From: Candidatus Pacearchaeota archaeon CG10_big_fil_rev_8_21_14_0_10_30_48
GTDB taxonomy: Archaea > Nanobdellota > Nanobdellia > Pacearchaeales > GW2011-AR1
Assembly (NCBI GenBank): GCA_002763155.1
Contig: PFCU01000043.1
Location: 1-12,335 of the forward strand
Direction: 5' to 3'
DNA length: 12,335 nucleotides
Of the stretch, positions 1-5,688 are shown in pieces. The notes under the pieces are model-generated. The model ran no database searches and was not told the DNA's origin. It worked only from the letters and a program-made list of their open reading frames with translations. The translations under genes and the position numbers were made by a program. How positions within the stretch are numbered: position 1 is the stretch's first letter; every line of letters begins with the position of its first letter.

Positions 1-63
1 TATATATACTTTTTGATAATGGGCTTTGGTGAAGTTACAACTTCTTTTTAAAATTCCCTTTTA
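1..63 (-). promoter_or_regulatory. 3' flank of the DUF106 gene with possible promoter for the next minus-strand gene
   Basis: Just after the DUF106 gene the minus strand carries a second in-frame stop (TAG TAA), then a 14-nt palindrome at 31-44 (GAAGTT GT AACTTC) that could form a small hairpin. At 1-14 it reads AAAAAGTATATATA, which resembles an archaeal BRE plus TATA box and would drive a gene beyond the left edge. Both are pattern matches only; no gene is visible downstream to confirm them. Confidence 0.3.
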
Positions 64-612
64 CTAATGCACATTCATTATCTTTCTTAGAATCGAACTA
101 AATATAATTGAAAGAATTAGATAATACCAAAACCAGCTGAAAAATCCGAAGAATTTGAAATCAGGCAATACACTAAAATAATCCATAAACCATCTGAAAA
201 GTAAAATTAAAGGAATACCTGTATAAATAATCGGTCTCATTGAGTGCTTCATCATCAAAGGCATAAACTCAAAACTCTTTTTCTGAAGTTCAAGAACTTT
301 TGCAGGGTCGTCTCTAAATTCTTTCATTTCCTTTTGTAATTCTTTCTGTTCAGCTTTTAATCTTTTCAAAGTCTCTTGATCAGTTCCATATTTTTGTGCA
401 AGAGTCATAAAGATTGATATCAAGAAGACAAGTAAGGTCATTCCCCATACAGGATGCCAGTTAAGCAAAGCACCAATACTTGGATCAAGAAATTTATGAA
501 TTGAATCTTTAATCACTGGAATCGTATTCCAAAGTGAGGCAATAATTAAAGAAATTATCATTACAAGAAAGATTATAAAAAATATAGCATTAGATTCGCC
601 TTCTTTATTCAT
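64..612 (-). CDS. DUF106 / EMC3-like membrane insertase (YidC/Oxa1 superfamily)
   Basis: A 182-residue integral membrane protein. I see four hydrophobic segments at about residues 9-28, 56-73, 127-145 and 155-176. A charged, coiled-coil-like stretch lies at about 78-112, rich in K, E and Q, between the second and third segments. A membrane pair, a cytosolic coiled coil and further membrane helices is the layout of archaeal DUF106 proteins, which are related to YidC, Oxa1, TMCO1 and EMC3 and are thought to help insert membrane proteins. Its position just beyond secY supports this, since archaea commonly keep this gene in the secY neighbourhood. The ATG at 610-612 is preceded by GAGGT four bases upstream (617-621), a reasonable ribosome binding site. 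The gene ends with tandem stops. The family call rests on topology and context, not on a catalytic motif. Confidence 0.75.
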   Translation of the reverse strand: MNKEGESNAIFFIIFLVMIISLIIASLWNTIPVIKDSIHKFLDPSIGALLNWHPVWGMTLLVFLISIFMTLAQKYGTDQETLKRLKAEQKELQKEMKEFRDDPAKVLELQKKSFEFMPLMMKHSMRPIIYTGIPLILLFRWFMDYFSVLPDFKFFGFFSWFWYYLILSIIFSSILRKIMNVH

Positions 613-785
613 TTTTACCTCACTAAATGAATAATGGTAATTTTTTATTTCCTTTATTCATATTAAACTAAGAGGAAAATGGTTTTTAAATCTACTGAAA
701 GTAGATTTACTTTAGAGTTATTTTTTAAAATGTTACATATAAATCATTTAGAAAATTTTATATAGTTCTATTTAGTTAAGAATTT
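613..785. promoter_or_regulatory. Divergent promoter region between the DUF106 gene and the toxin-antitoxin pair
   Basis: This 173-nt gap separates two divergent genes and holds no ORF I can support. On the plus strand TTTATATA at 757-764 is a good archaeal TATA box about 24-28 nt before the antitoxin ATG at 786, so that mRNA would be leaderless or nearly so. A short inverted repeat, ATAG TT CTAT (762-771), lies between box and start and could be an autoregulatory operator. On the minus strand TTTAATATGA (about 659-668) could be the TATA element for the DUF106 gene, leaving a leader of about 25 nt with GAGGT in it. Confidence 0.45.
687..709. repeat. Perfect 10-bp inverted repeat between divergent promoters
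   Basis: TAAATCTACT, a GAA loop, then AGTAGATTTA: a perfect 10-bp stem with a 3-nt loop. It lies between the two outward-facing promoters, so it could be a protein-binding operator or a hairpin near the 5' end of a transcript. The word TTTTAAATCTAC at 684-695 recurs at 1237-1248 on the other side of the toxin-antitoxin pair. Confidence 0.6.
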
Positions 786-983
786 ATGGAACAACACAAT
801 ATTGCAAGTAGGTTAGACAGAATAGAAAAAGTTTTGAAAAATATACAAGAAAATATGGTTGATGTAGATGTAATTATAACTGAAGAAGAAAGAAGGATGT
901 TGGATGAAAGCATAGAACATGAAAAATCGAGAGAACTTATTTCTTTAGAGGAAATAAAAAATGTTCGAAATAAAGTTAGATAA
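786..983 (+). CDS. RelB-like antitoxin of a type II toxin-antitoxin pair
   Basis: A 65-residue, highly charged protein with no membrane segment. Residues about 1-27 look like an amphipathic helix or coiled coil. The C-terminal half (about 30-65) is acidic then basic and contains TEEERRMLDESIEHEK. Size, charge pattern and position directly upstream of a RelE-like toxin match archaeal RelB-type antitoxins, whose C-terminal part wraps the toxin and blocks it, while the N-terminal part dimerises and may bind the promoter. Its last 23 nt overlap the toxin start, typical of coupled translation in such pairs. The TATA box at 757-764 suggests a leaderless transcript starting near the ATG. It is the only convincing plus-strand operon here and is oriented against secY. 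Assignment is mostly by context, because antitoxin sequences are weakly conserved. Confidence 0.7.
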   Translation: MEQHNIASRLDRIEKVLKNIQENMVDVDVIITEEERRMLDESIEHEKSRELISLEEIKNVRNKVR

Positions 984-1217
984 ACAGCCAGAACATTTTC
1001 TTTCTAAGTGTGAAGATAAACTTTTTGAGCGAATTAATGAAAAATTGAAAATTTTAAAGAACAATCCTGTTCCTCACGACGCAAAAAGAATTTTAGGTTA
1101 CGAATTGCCAACATTTAGAATTAGAATGGGAAAATATCGCGCACTTTATAGGATTAATTATGAGAAAAATTGATTGTTATTGTTAAAATAGATAAACGAG
1201 AAAAAATTTACGAATAA
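961..1217 (+). pseudogene. RelE/ParE-family toxin, C-terminus frameshifted
   Basis: The open frame from ATG 961 gives only 70 residues, ending at TGA 1171-1173. It has RelE-type features: FEIKLDKQPEHFLSK, then a helix pair, NPVPHDAKRILGYE, and the strand FRIRMGKYRALYRINYE. The family normally continues with a hydrophobic strand and a basic/Tyr tail. Exactly that is present in the -1 frame: codons 1170-1217 read LIVIVKIDKREKIYE then TAA. One extra A in the A-run at 1165-1169 would join the frames into an 85-residue protein, the usual family length. As written, the product lacks the last strand and the C-terminal Arg/Tyr residues that RelE toxins use on ribosome-bound mRNA, so it is probably inactive. 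Alternatives are a homopolymer assembly error or frameshifting in vivo. AGAGGA (947-952), eight bases before the ATG, is a good ribosome binding site. Confidence 0.8.
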
Positions 1218-1258
1218 TTTTTTAAAATAAAACAAATTTTAAATCTACACTTTCACAA

Positions 1259-1304
1259 GTTCAAAGGAGGGGTTGATAAGTGTTCAAAGGAGGGGTTGAT
1301 AAGG
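1259..1304. repeat. Two tandem copies of a 23-bp repeat with a Shine-Dalgarno-like core
   Basis: Copy 1 (1259-1281) and copy 2 (1282-1304) agree at 22 of 23 positions; only the last base differs (T versus G). The core is GTTCAAAGGAGGGGTTG. On the plus strand AAAGGAGG equals a strong Shine-Dalgarno sequence, but no convincing gene follows. On the minus strand, the likely secY 3' UTR, each copy reads CAACCCCTCCTTTGAAC, with a 4-bp TCAA/TTGA stem around a CCCCTCCT loop. This resembles the anti-Shine-Dalgarno end of 16S rRNA. The rest of the gap (1218-1258) is AT-rich without other features. Confidence 0.8.
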
Positions 1305-1325
1305 GTGAACCTTGGTTCCCCTTAT
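1299..1325 (-). terminator. Hairpin over the secY stop codon, possible 3'-end structure
   Basis: On the minus strand, ATAAGGGGAACC, AA, then GGTTC-A-CCCTTAT form a 12-bp stem with a single bulged base and a tiny loop. It contains the secY stop TAA (1322-1324). A T-rich stretch (TTTTATTTT) follows only about 75 nt later (near 1228), so it is not a classical hairpin-plus-U terminator. It could protect the mRNA 3' end or mark where the ribosomal transcript ends before the convergent toxin-antitoxin genes. Confidence 0.45.
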
Positions 1326-2710
1326 ACTTTGATAAATTTCTTCAAAGCAGGATGCATATCAGTTGCATGTTGTTGCGCAATAGATTGATATAATTGGAAC
1401 ATAATCATAATTACTAGCAAGAACGAAGTTCCAAGAATTAATGTTCCGACTATACCTGATATTGCCGCTAAAAATCCAATAGCTGCCCCACCCATTATTG
1501 TTAAAGGTAAAATATATCTTTCTAAAACACTTTCTAAAATTCTTTCATCTTTTCTAAATCCAGGAATTGTTAAACCAGATTGCATAATATTTCTTGCTTG
1601 GCTCTGTGCATCCATTCCAGATGTTTTAACCCAGAAAATACCAAATAATATTGAAAAAGAAATATAAAATAAGATATGCCCTATTGATTGAAGAATCATA
1701 AAATGAGTATAACTTCCAGTGATGAATGCATTAAGTAAATTAACTCCTCCAATCCACGACGCGAAACCACTTATTGCTTGCCCTTGAGAAAATCCTCCTA
1801 AAATTGTTGCTCGGCCTAACCAATTTTCAAGAAGCCCACCTGCGAGTTGAATATTCGCAGCAAGAGCAGATACAAGAATAACTGGAATAACTGAGGTATA
1901 GAAAAATGCAAGAGGCCATTTTACTCCGTAACCTCTTATTCTATCATATGATAAAGGAATTTCAATTTTAAGCGCTTGAGCCCAAACAATTATTAAGAAA
2001 ATTATCGCTGTTGCGAGAATGGTCACTCCTGCAGCCAGTGCTCCTGTAGGATTTCCATTAATTAAATTAGTAACTAAAACCCAAAGTTGTCCAACAGGTT
2101 GAAATCCTCCTGAAATGCCTTCAGTTCCTAAAAATTGAAACAAACTAGTAAACAACCTAAGGCTTACTCCTGCTGCGATAAATAAACTAACTCCTGACCC
2201 AAATCCCCATTTACTTATAACTTCATCCATAATTAATATTGCAAATCCTCCTATCATTAATTGGAAAATAATTATTGGTGCACCCCAAGAACCTAAAGAA
2301 GAATCCGGAGAGAAACCTCCCATAACTACAAACACAATTGATTCAAAAACAATAAATCCTAAAACCAATAATTTTTGCAACCCTTGAAAATATTTTTTCC
2401 CTTCAGCACTATGTGTATCAATATTCAATATTTGACTTCCAACTAATAATTGAAGAATAATCGACGCAGTAACGATAGGCCCAATTCCTAATGAAATAAC
2501 ACTTCCAAAATCTGTTCCAAGAAGAACAGCAAGTTGGTCAAATCTCGCGAGAAAACTCGAAGCCATTCCATATAGAGAAATATTTGAAAGAATAAAAAAC
2601 GCAACTAAAATAAAAATAGTCCACTTAGCCTTATCTCCAAATCCTAATTTTTCCTTCGGTCCTTCAACTTCGGGAAGGTGCTTCATCAATTCTACTAGAT
2701 TCATTGCCAT
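1322..2710 (-). CDS. secY: Preprotein translocase subunit SecY
   Basis: A 462-residue polytopic protein, normal length for archaeal SecY/Sec61-alpha, which forms the channel moving proteins across or into the membrane. About ten hydrophobic segments are spread along it. Recognisable parts are the N-terminal amphipathic region ending in KLGFGDKAKW (21-30), the first helix at about 31-47, the plug-like region (about 48-70), the motif LGIGPIVTASIILQLL (74-89), FQGLQKLL (108-115) and DEVISKWGFGSGVSLFIAAG (162-181). The end is short and basic (HPALKKFIKV). The ATG at 2708-2710 lies inside uL15 in another frame. A second ATG two codons later is equally possible, and no strong ribosome binding site separates them. 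Last gene of the ribosomal run. Adenylate kinase, which follows secY in many archaea, is absent here. Confidence 0.97.
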   Translation of the reverse strand: MAMNLVELMKHLPEVEGPKEKLGFGDKAKWTIFILVAFFILSNISLYGMASSFLARFDQLAVLLGTDFGSVISLGIGPIVTASIILQLLVGSQILNIDTHSAEGKKYFQGLQKLLVLGFIVFESIVFVVMGGFSPDSSLGSWGAPIIIFQLMIGGFAILIMDEVISKWGFGSGVSLFIAAGVSLRLFTSLFQFLGTEGISGGFQPVGQLWVLVTNLINGNPTGALAAGVTILATAIIFLIIVWAQALKIEIPLSYDRIRGYGVKWPLAFFYTSVIPVILVSALAANIQLAGGLLENWLGRATILGGFSQGQAISGFASWIGGVNLLNAFITGSYTHFMILQSIGHILFYISFSILFGIFWVKTSGMDAQSQARNIMQSGLTIPGFRKDERILESVLERYILPLTIMGGAAIGFLAAISGIVGTLILGTSFLLVIMIMFQLYQSIAQQHATDMHPALKKFIKV

Positions 2711-3110
2711 CTTCTATTATTACTTTTCCACCTGCTTTTTTAATTTTTTCAATTGCCATTTTTGACGCACTCTTAGCATGAATTGTTAACGGAGTTTTTA
2801 TTTCACCATTTCCAAGTATCTTGTATTTATTAAGTTTTAATTCTTTATTTCCTTTAGCTAATCTTTCCAATTCTGAAACATTAAGCACATCATAATTTTT
2901 AGGTTTTCCTTTTAGCCCTTCTTTTCCGAAATATTTGTCTTTCAAATTAAGCACAAAACTTTTTCTTTGGTCAGCTCTCTTTCCAGTTCCAGCCATACCA
3001 ACTCCTCCTCTATGACCGCTACCACGTGCTTTCTTCATACCGCCAGTTCCGTGAGTTTTACTTCCTCTCATACGAGATACTTTTTTACGTTTTTTATTTG
3101 TTGATTTCAT
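2664..3110 (-). CDS. rpl15: Large-subunit ribosomal protein uL15
   Basis: A 148-residue protein with the glycine- and arginine-rich N-terminal tail of uL15: RGSKTHGTGGMKKARGSGHR, then GGVGMAGTGKR (about 15-45). This threads through 23S rRNA in the large subunit. The globular C-terminal half has VLNVSELERLA and PLTIHAKSASKMAIEKIKKAGG, typical of the archaeal/eukaryotic L27a type. After KKAGGKVIIEDG the chain runs on for about 14 polar residues, encoded in the 47 nt shared with the secY start in another frame. Such a long overlap is unusual in this run and may reflect loss of an earlier stop. The ATG is separated from uL30 by a 39-nt gap with a hairpin (see 3111-3152). No clear ribosome binding site precedes it. 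Confidence 0.97.
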   Translation of the reverse strand: MKSTNKKRKKVSRMRGSKTHGTGGMKKARGSGHRGGVGMAGTGKRADQRKSFVLNLKDKYFGKEGLKGKPKNYDVLNVSELERLAKGNKELKLNKYKILGNGEIKTPLTIHAKSASKMAIEKIKKAGGKVIIEDGNESSRIDEAPSRS

Positions 3111-3152
3111 TTTGTTTAGTTTTTGGAAACCCCTTTTTAAAAGGTTTCATTA
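3111..3152 (-). repeat. Stop-codon hairpin element C (short form) between uL30 and uL15
   Basis: Right after the uL30 stop the minus strand reads AAACCTTTTAAAAAGG, then GGTTTCCAAAAACTAAACAAA up to the uL15 ATG. The stem is CCTTTT/AAAAGG (3133-3145) with AAA/TTT outside it and two extra bases on one side. The tail is identical to that of element B over at least 19 nt (3113-3131 versus 6631-6649). It looks like the same element with the internal hairpin removed. Confidence 0.7.
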
Positions 3153-3545
3153 TAGCATTCTCCTGATTAAATCATTAATTTTTCCTTTGTGATTCCCTAA
3201 AACTCCTTTCGGGAAATGTTCTTTAGATTTTATTCCACCACGAGGAGGATGCAATCTAAAAAATGGTTTCAAGTTTGACTCTTCAAAGTCAAGTCCCTTA
3301 AGAGGTTTAATTTCTTTTTTCTTATCTATTTTTTGTCCTCGTTGTTTAATTAATTCTTTAAGAGTTTCATCATCTATTTTACCATAAGCAATTTCATTTC
3401 GAACTTTTTTTAACATTCCTCTAAGAACTTCATTTTCTTCTATAATTACACAAACATATTTTCTTCTTAGTTTTAATCTGCTCAATGTTTCTTGAACATC
3501 ACTATTTACATCTACCATTCCACGAATTCTTATTATTGCTATCAC
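3150..3545 (-). CDS. rpl30: Large-subunit ribosomal protein uL30
   Basis: A 131-residue protein of the archaeal/eukaryotic L30/L7 type, somewhat shorter than the roughly 150 usual in archaea. The core starts IAIIRIRGMVDVNSDVQETL and has the strand VCVIIEENEVLRGML (31-45). The C-terminal extension of the archaeal form is clear: FFRLHPPRGGIKSKEHFPKG (95-114), then a basic end. It binds 23S rRNA in the large subunit. Translation begins at GTG 3543-3545, which overlaps the uS5 stop as GTGA (4 nt). The family alignment starts right there, so this GTG is preferred over the internal ATG at residue 10. Tight coupling to uS5 is expected. Confidence 0.96.
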   Translation of the reverse strand: MIAIIRIRGMVDVNSDVQETLSRLKLRRKYVCVIIEENEVLRGMLKKVRNEIAYGKIDDETLKELIKQRGQKIDKKKEIKPLKGLDFEESNLKPFFRLHPPRGGIKSKEHFPKGVLGNHKGKINDLIRRML

Positions 3546-4363
3546 TTTAATTTTCCTAAAGCATCCATGATTGCTTTTGCATAATTTATCGTTGTCCTTG
3601 TTTGACCATATGATTTGCTGTAAATATCTTTAATTCCAACGAGCTTTAAAATCTTTTTCCCCTCATCTCCAATTGCAAGACCTGTTCCTTGAGGAGCAGG
3701 GATTAATTTTATTCTAACACTTCCACATTTTCCTTCAACTTTGAACGGAATACTATGTAATTCACTAGAAACTCCGTCGAAACTTCCACTTCCTCTTTTC
3801 ACTCGGATGATATTTAGCTTTGCTTTTCTCAAAGCTTTTTCTCTTGCAGGGAGAGTTTCTTTTGCTTTTCCAAGACCAAGACCAACATGTCCTTTTTTAT
3901 CTCCAATTACTGCTAATGCTGAAAAAGTAATAACATTTCCTTCTTTTGTTTTCTTTTGAGATTGTCTCCAAGCTCTTCTTTTTCCTCCACCGAATTTTCC
4001 TTTAGCTTGCCCAGCAAATAATAATTCACTTTCAACTTTAATTAAAGTATCTACAACTTCAGGCTCAAGAATTTTTAATTTTTTATCCAATACTTCATCT
4101 ATACTTTTAATTTGTCCATCTCTTACTTTTTTTCCAAGAGCAGTTTTAGGAACCCATCCACTTAAATGTTCTTCCATTATTTCTTCAGGAGTTTTTCTTG
4201 GAGGTCTTCTATATCCTCCTCGACCATAACTTCTTTCTTCCAATATTGGTGCTTCCACTTTAAGTTCTTCCTCTGCTTTAATTTTCTCAATTATTGGATC
4301 TTCAATTATTGGTTTTTTCAATTTTGATTCTTCAATTTTTGATTTGATAATTTCTTTTTTCAT
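3542..4363 (-). CDS. rps5: Small-subunit ribosomal protein uS5, N-terminally extended
   Basis: A 273-residue uS5, longer than the roughly 210-220 residues usual in archaea. Residues 1 to about 60 form a low-complexity K/E/I-rich extension ending in RSYGRGGYRRPPRKTPEE. The family part begins near SGWVPKTALGKKVRDGQIKS (68-87) and includes GHVGLGLGKAKE (158-169), AKLNIIRVKRGSGSF (181-195), IPAPQGTGLAIGDEGKK (221-237) and GQTRTTINYAKA (253-264). uS5 lines the mRNA entry channel of the 30S subunit and affects decoding accuracy. A basic insert at about 118-147 replaces a less charged stretch in typical homologues. Many archaeal members have a cysteine-rich GCGSWEC-type segment; here it reads GSGSFDGVSS, so those cysteines are lost. 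The ATG overlaps the uL18 stop by 4 nt. Confidence 0.96.
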   Translation of the reverse strand: MKKEIIKSKIEESKLKKPIIEDPIIEKIKAEEELKVEAPILEERSYGRGGYRRPPRKTPEEIMEEHLSGWVPKTALGKKVRDGQIKSIDEVLDKKLKILEPEVVDTLIKVESELLFAGQAKGKFGGGKRRAWRQSQKKTKEGNVITFSALAVIGDKKGHVGLGLGKAKETLPAREKALRKAKLNIIRVKRGSGSFDGVSSELHSIPFKVEGKCGSVRIKLIPAPQGTGLAIGDEGKKILKLVGIKDIYSKSYGQTRTTINYAKAIMDALGKLK

Positions 4364-4851
4364 TTTAATTTCTTTTTAATCTCCATAATTTCTTTTTGCA
4401 TATTTGTTTTTAGGTGTTTTCCCTGAATTCTTTCTTCGGAAGGAAATACTTTTTTGTCATGAGCAATATCTACTCCAGCGTCGACTATTCCCTTTAACAC
4501 AGCATATATTCTTCCCTTTGAAATATTTCTTTGAAGACCAATATCCAATATTACTTTCCCTTTTTCTTTTTCAAGAATTTTCTTTCCCATTACATATCCA
4601 GTTAAATAAGATGCAGGTATTGATTTGAGAGCTCCAGCATTTTCTTTTGCCCAACCTAATTTCAAAAGATCTCGAGAAGAAACACTTATTATTACTTTAT
4701 CTTGTGCTTCATGACTCGAAACAAGTTGAACATTAATATACAAATTTGTTCTTCTTACTACAATTCTTGAAAGTCCAGACTTCAAAAATCCAAGTCGTTT
4801 TTTATAACTTGTTTTCTTTTCTCTCTTCCGTTTTTTTGGTGTTTTTAACAT
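4360..4851 (-). CDS. rpl18: Large-subunit ribosomal protein uL18
   Basis: A 163-residue protein of the archaeal/eukaryotic uL18 type, a little short for the family. It has a basic N-terminus (KKRKREKKTSYKKRLGFLKS), the strand TNLYINVQLV (35-44), YLTGYVMGKK (82-91), ILDIGLQR (101-108), GRIYAVLKGIVDAGVDIAH (113-131) and FPSEERIQGKHL (136-147). This protein binds 5S rRNA in the central protuberance of the large subunit. The start is the ATG after a 22-nt gap that carries a palindrome over the eL19 stop. No Shine-Dalgarno sequence is visible upstream (AAAGTTAAAAATTAAA). The stop overlaps the uS5 start by 4 nt, so the two are probably translated in tandem. Confidence 0.96.
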   Translation of the reverse strand: MLKTPKKRKREKKTSYKKRLGFLKSGLSRIVVRRTNLYINVQLVSSHEAQDKVIISVSSRDLLKLGWAKENAGALKSIPASYLTGYVMGKKILEKEKGKVILDIGLQRNISKGRIYAVLKGIVDAGVDIAHDKKVFPSEERIQGKHLKTNMQKEIMEIKKKLK

Positions 4852-4864
4852 TTTAATTTTTAAC

Positions 4865-4880
4865 TTTGTAAATTTACAAA
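4865..4880. repeat. 16-nt perfect palindrome over the eL19 stop codon
   Basis: TTTGTAAATTTACAAA reads the same on both strands and includes the eL19 stop TAA (4874-4876). As RNA it could form a 6-bp stem with an AATT loop. Its sequence differs from the AACCTTTT hairpins, but its position, at the stop codon ahead of a gap, is the same. Confidence 0.5.
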
Positions 4881-5269
4881 ATATTGTCCCTTAAATTTCT
4901 TTTACTTTTGAATTTACGATTTCTAATTTGCTTTCTTAACTCTTTGCTTGTTTCTTTATCTACTTTTCCTTGTTTAACTAATTCTTTAACATAGTTTCTT
5001 AATTTTCTTACCATCTTAACATATTCTTGTTTTCTGTTTTTTACTTTTCTCTTAACATTTCCTTCTCCTTTTTTGTGTTTTCTCTTAACATTTGTTTTCC
5101 TTCCTTTATTTTCTTTGATACTAATTGCTCCAGAACTTACAAGGTCTTTAATGTCTTGTCTGGTTATAGCTTCTTTAATTTCATCAAGCCTGTCAGTATT
5201 AAAAACAATTTTTGATTTTCCAACTCCAAGTGTTTTAACAGCCAAATTTTTCTTTGAATCTAATTTCAT
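4874..5269 (-). CDS. rpl19e: Large-subunit ribosomal protein eL19
   Basis: A 131-residue protein, shorter than the roughly 150 of most archaeal eL19. The N-terminal domain is typical: KKNLAVKTLGVGKSKIVFN (6-24), then RLDEIKEAITRQDIKDLV (27-44) and GAISIKENKG (47-56). The basic middle, usually a longer Arg/Lys/Gly-rich tract, is reduced to TNVKRKHKKGEGNVKRKVKN (59-78), and a helical C-terminal half follows. eL19 is found only in archaea and eukaryotes; it binds rRNA in the large subunit and makes a bridge to the small subunit. It overlaps the eL32 stop by 4 nt (ATGA). The stop lies inside a palindrome. Confidence 0.95.
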   Translation of the reverse strand: MKLDSKKNLAVKTLGVGKSKIVFNTDRLDEIKEAITRQDIKDLVSSGAISIKENKGRKTNVKRKHKKGEGNVKRKVKNRKQEYVKMVRKLRNYVKELVKQGKVDKETSKELRKQIRNRKFKSKRNLRDNIL

Positions 5270-5688
5270 TTTTTCTTTTCCATTGATTTATTATTTTTTG
5301 AAGGTTCCTTTATTGATTTGTTTTTTTGTTTCTTATCGAATAATCCGAAACTAAAATTAACTACCTTCAAATCTTTTTCTTGAACTATTTTCATCATTTC
5401 TAATTTTTTCTTTGCTCCCATTCTTCCCAATATAACTGCAGATCCTTTCGCTAATTTTTTCATTTCTTCAATATTTTGCACTTGTTGAGGTATTTTTCCA
5501 TCGATTTTTCCACGAGTCTTTGAATCTTGTTTATATCCGATCTCTACTGTTCTTGGTTTTCCTTTTTCTTTCAAACGCATTTTATTATCTCGACCTTTAG
5601 GACGACGCCATTTCTTCAATTTAGATCTTCCCTTTCCAAGTCTTGAATATTCTCGGGTATTTCTACGTAAAAATATTTTAGTTCTCAT
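5266..5688 (-). CDS. rpl32e: Large-subunit ribosomal protein eL32
   Basis: A 140-residue protein of the archaeal/eukaryotic eL32 family. The diagnostic core is FLRRNTREYSRLGKGRSKLK (6-25), then WRRPKGRDNKMR (27-38), VEIGY (48-52), and ILGRMGAKKKLEMM (86-99). It sits on the large-subunit surface bound to 23S rRNA. After FGLFDKK (114-120) a lysine/serine-rich tail of about 20 residues ends the chain; this is low complexity and probably disordered. The ATG overlaps the uL6 stop by 4 nt and is preceded by AAGGAGAG, one of the clearest ribosome binding sites in the window. The next gene, eL19, is again overlapped by 4 nt. Confidence 0.96.
   Translation of the reverse strand: MRTKIFLRRNTREYSRLGKGRSKLKKWRRPKGRDNKMRLKEKGKPRTVEIGYKQDSKTRGKIDGKIPQQVQNIEEMKKLAKGSAVILGRMGAKKKLEMMKIVQEKDLKVVNFSFGLFDKKQKNKSIKEPSKNNKSMEKKK

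Noticed and set aside
1305..1388. Small plus-strand ORF from GTG 1305 behind the AAAGGAGG repeats
   Set aside because: It is only about 27 codons long, lies antisense to the secY 3' end and has no recognisable sequence; the Shine-Dalgarno likeness alone is not enough.
5027..5354. Plus-strand open frames across the ribosomal genes, such as 5027-5354, 7164-7457 and 8294-8716
   Set aside because: They are complements of lysine-rich minus-strand genes, giving phenylalanine/leucine/serine-rich nonsense proteins with no family features.
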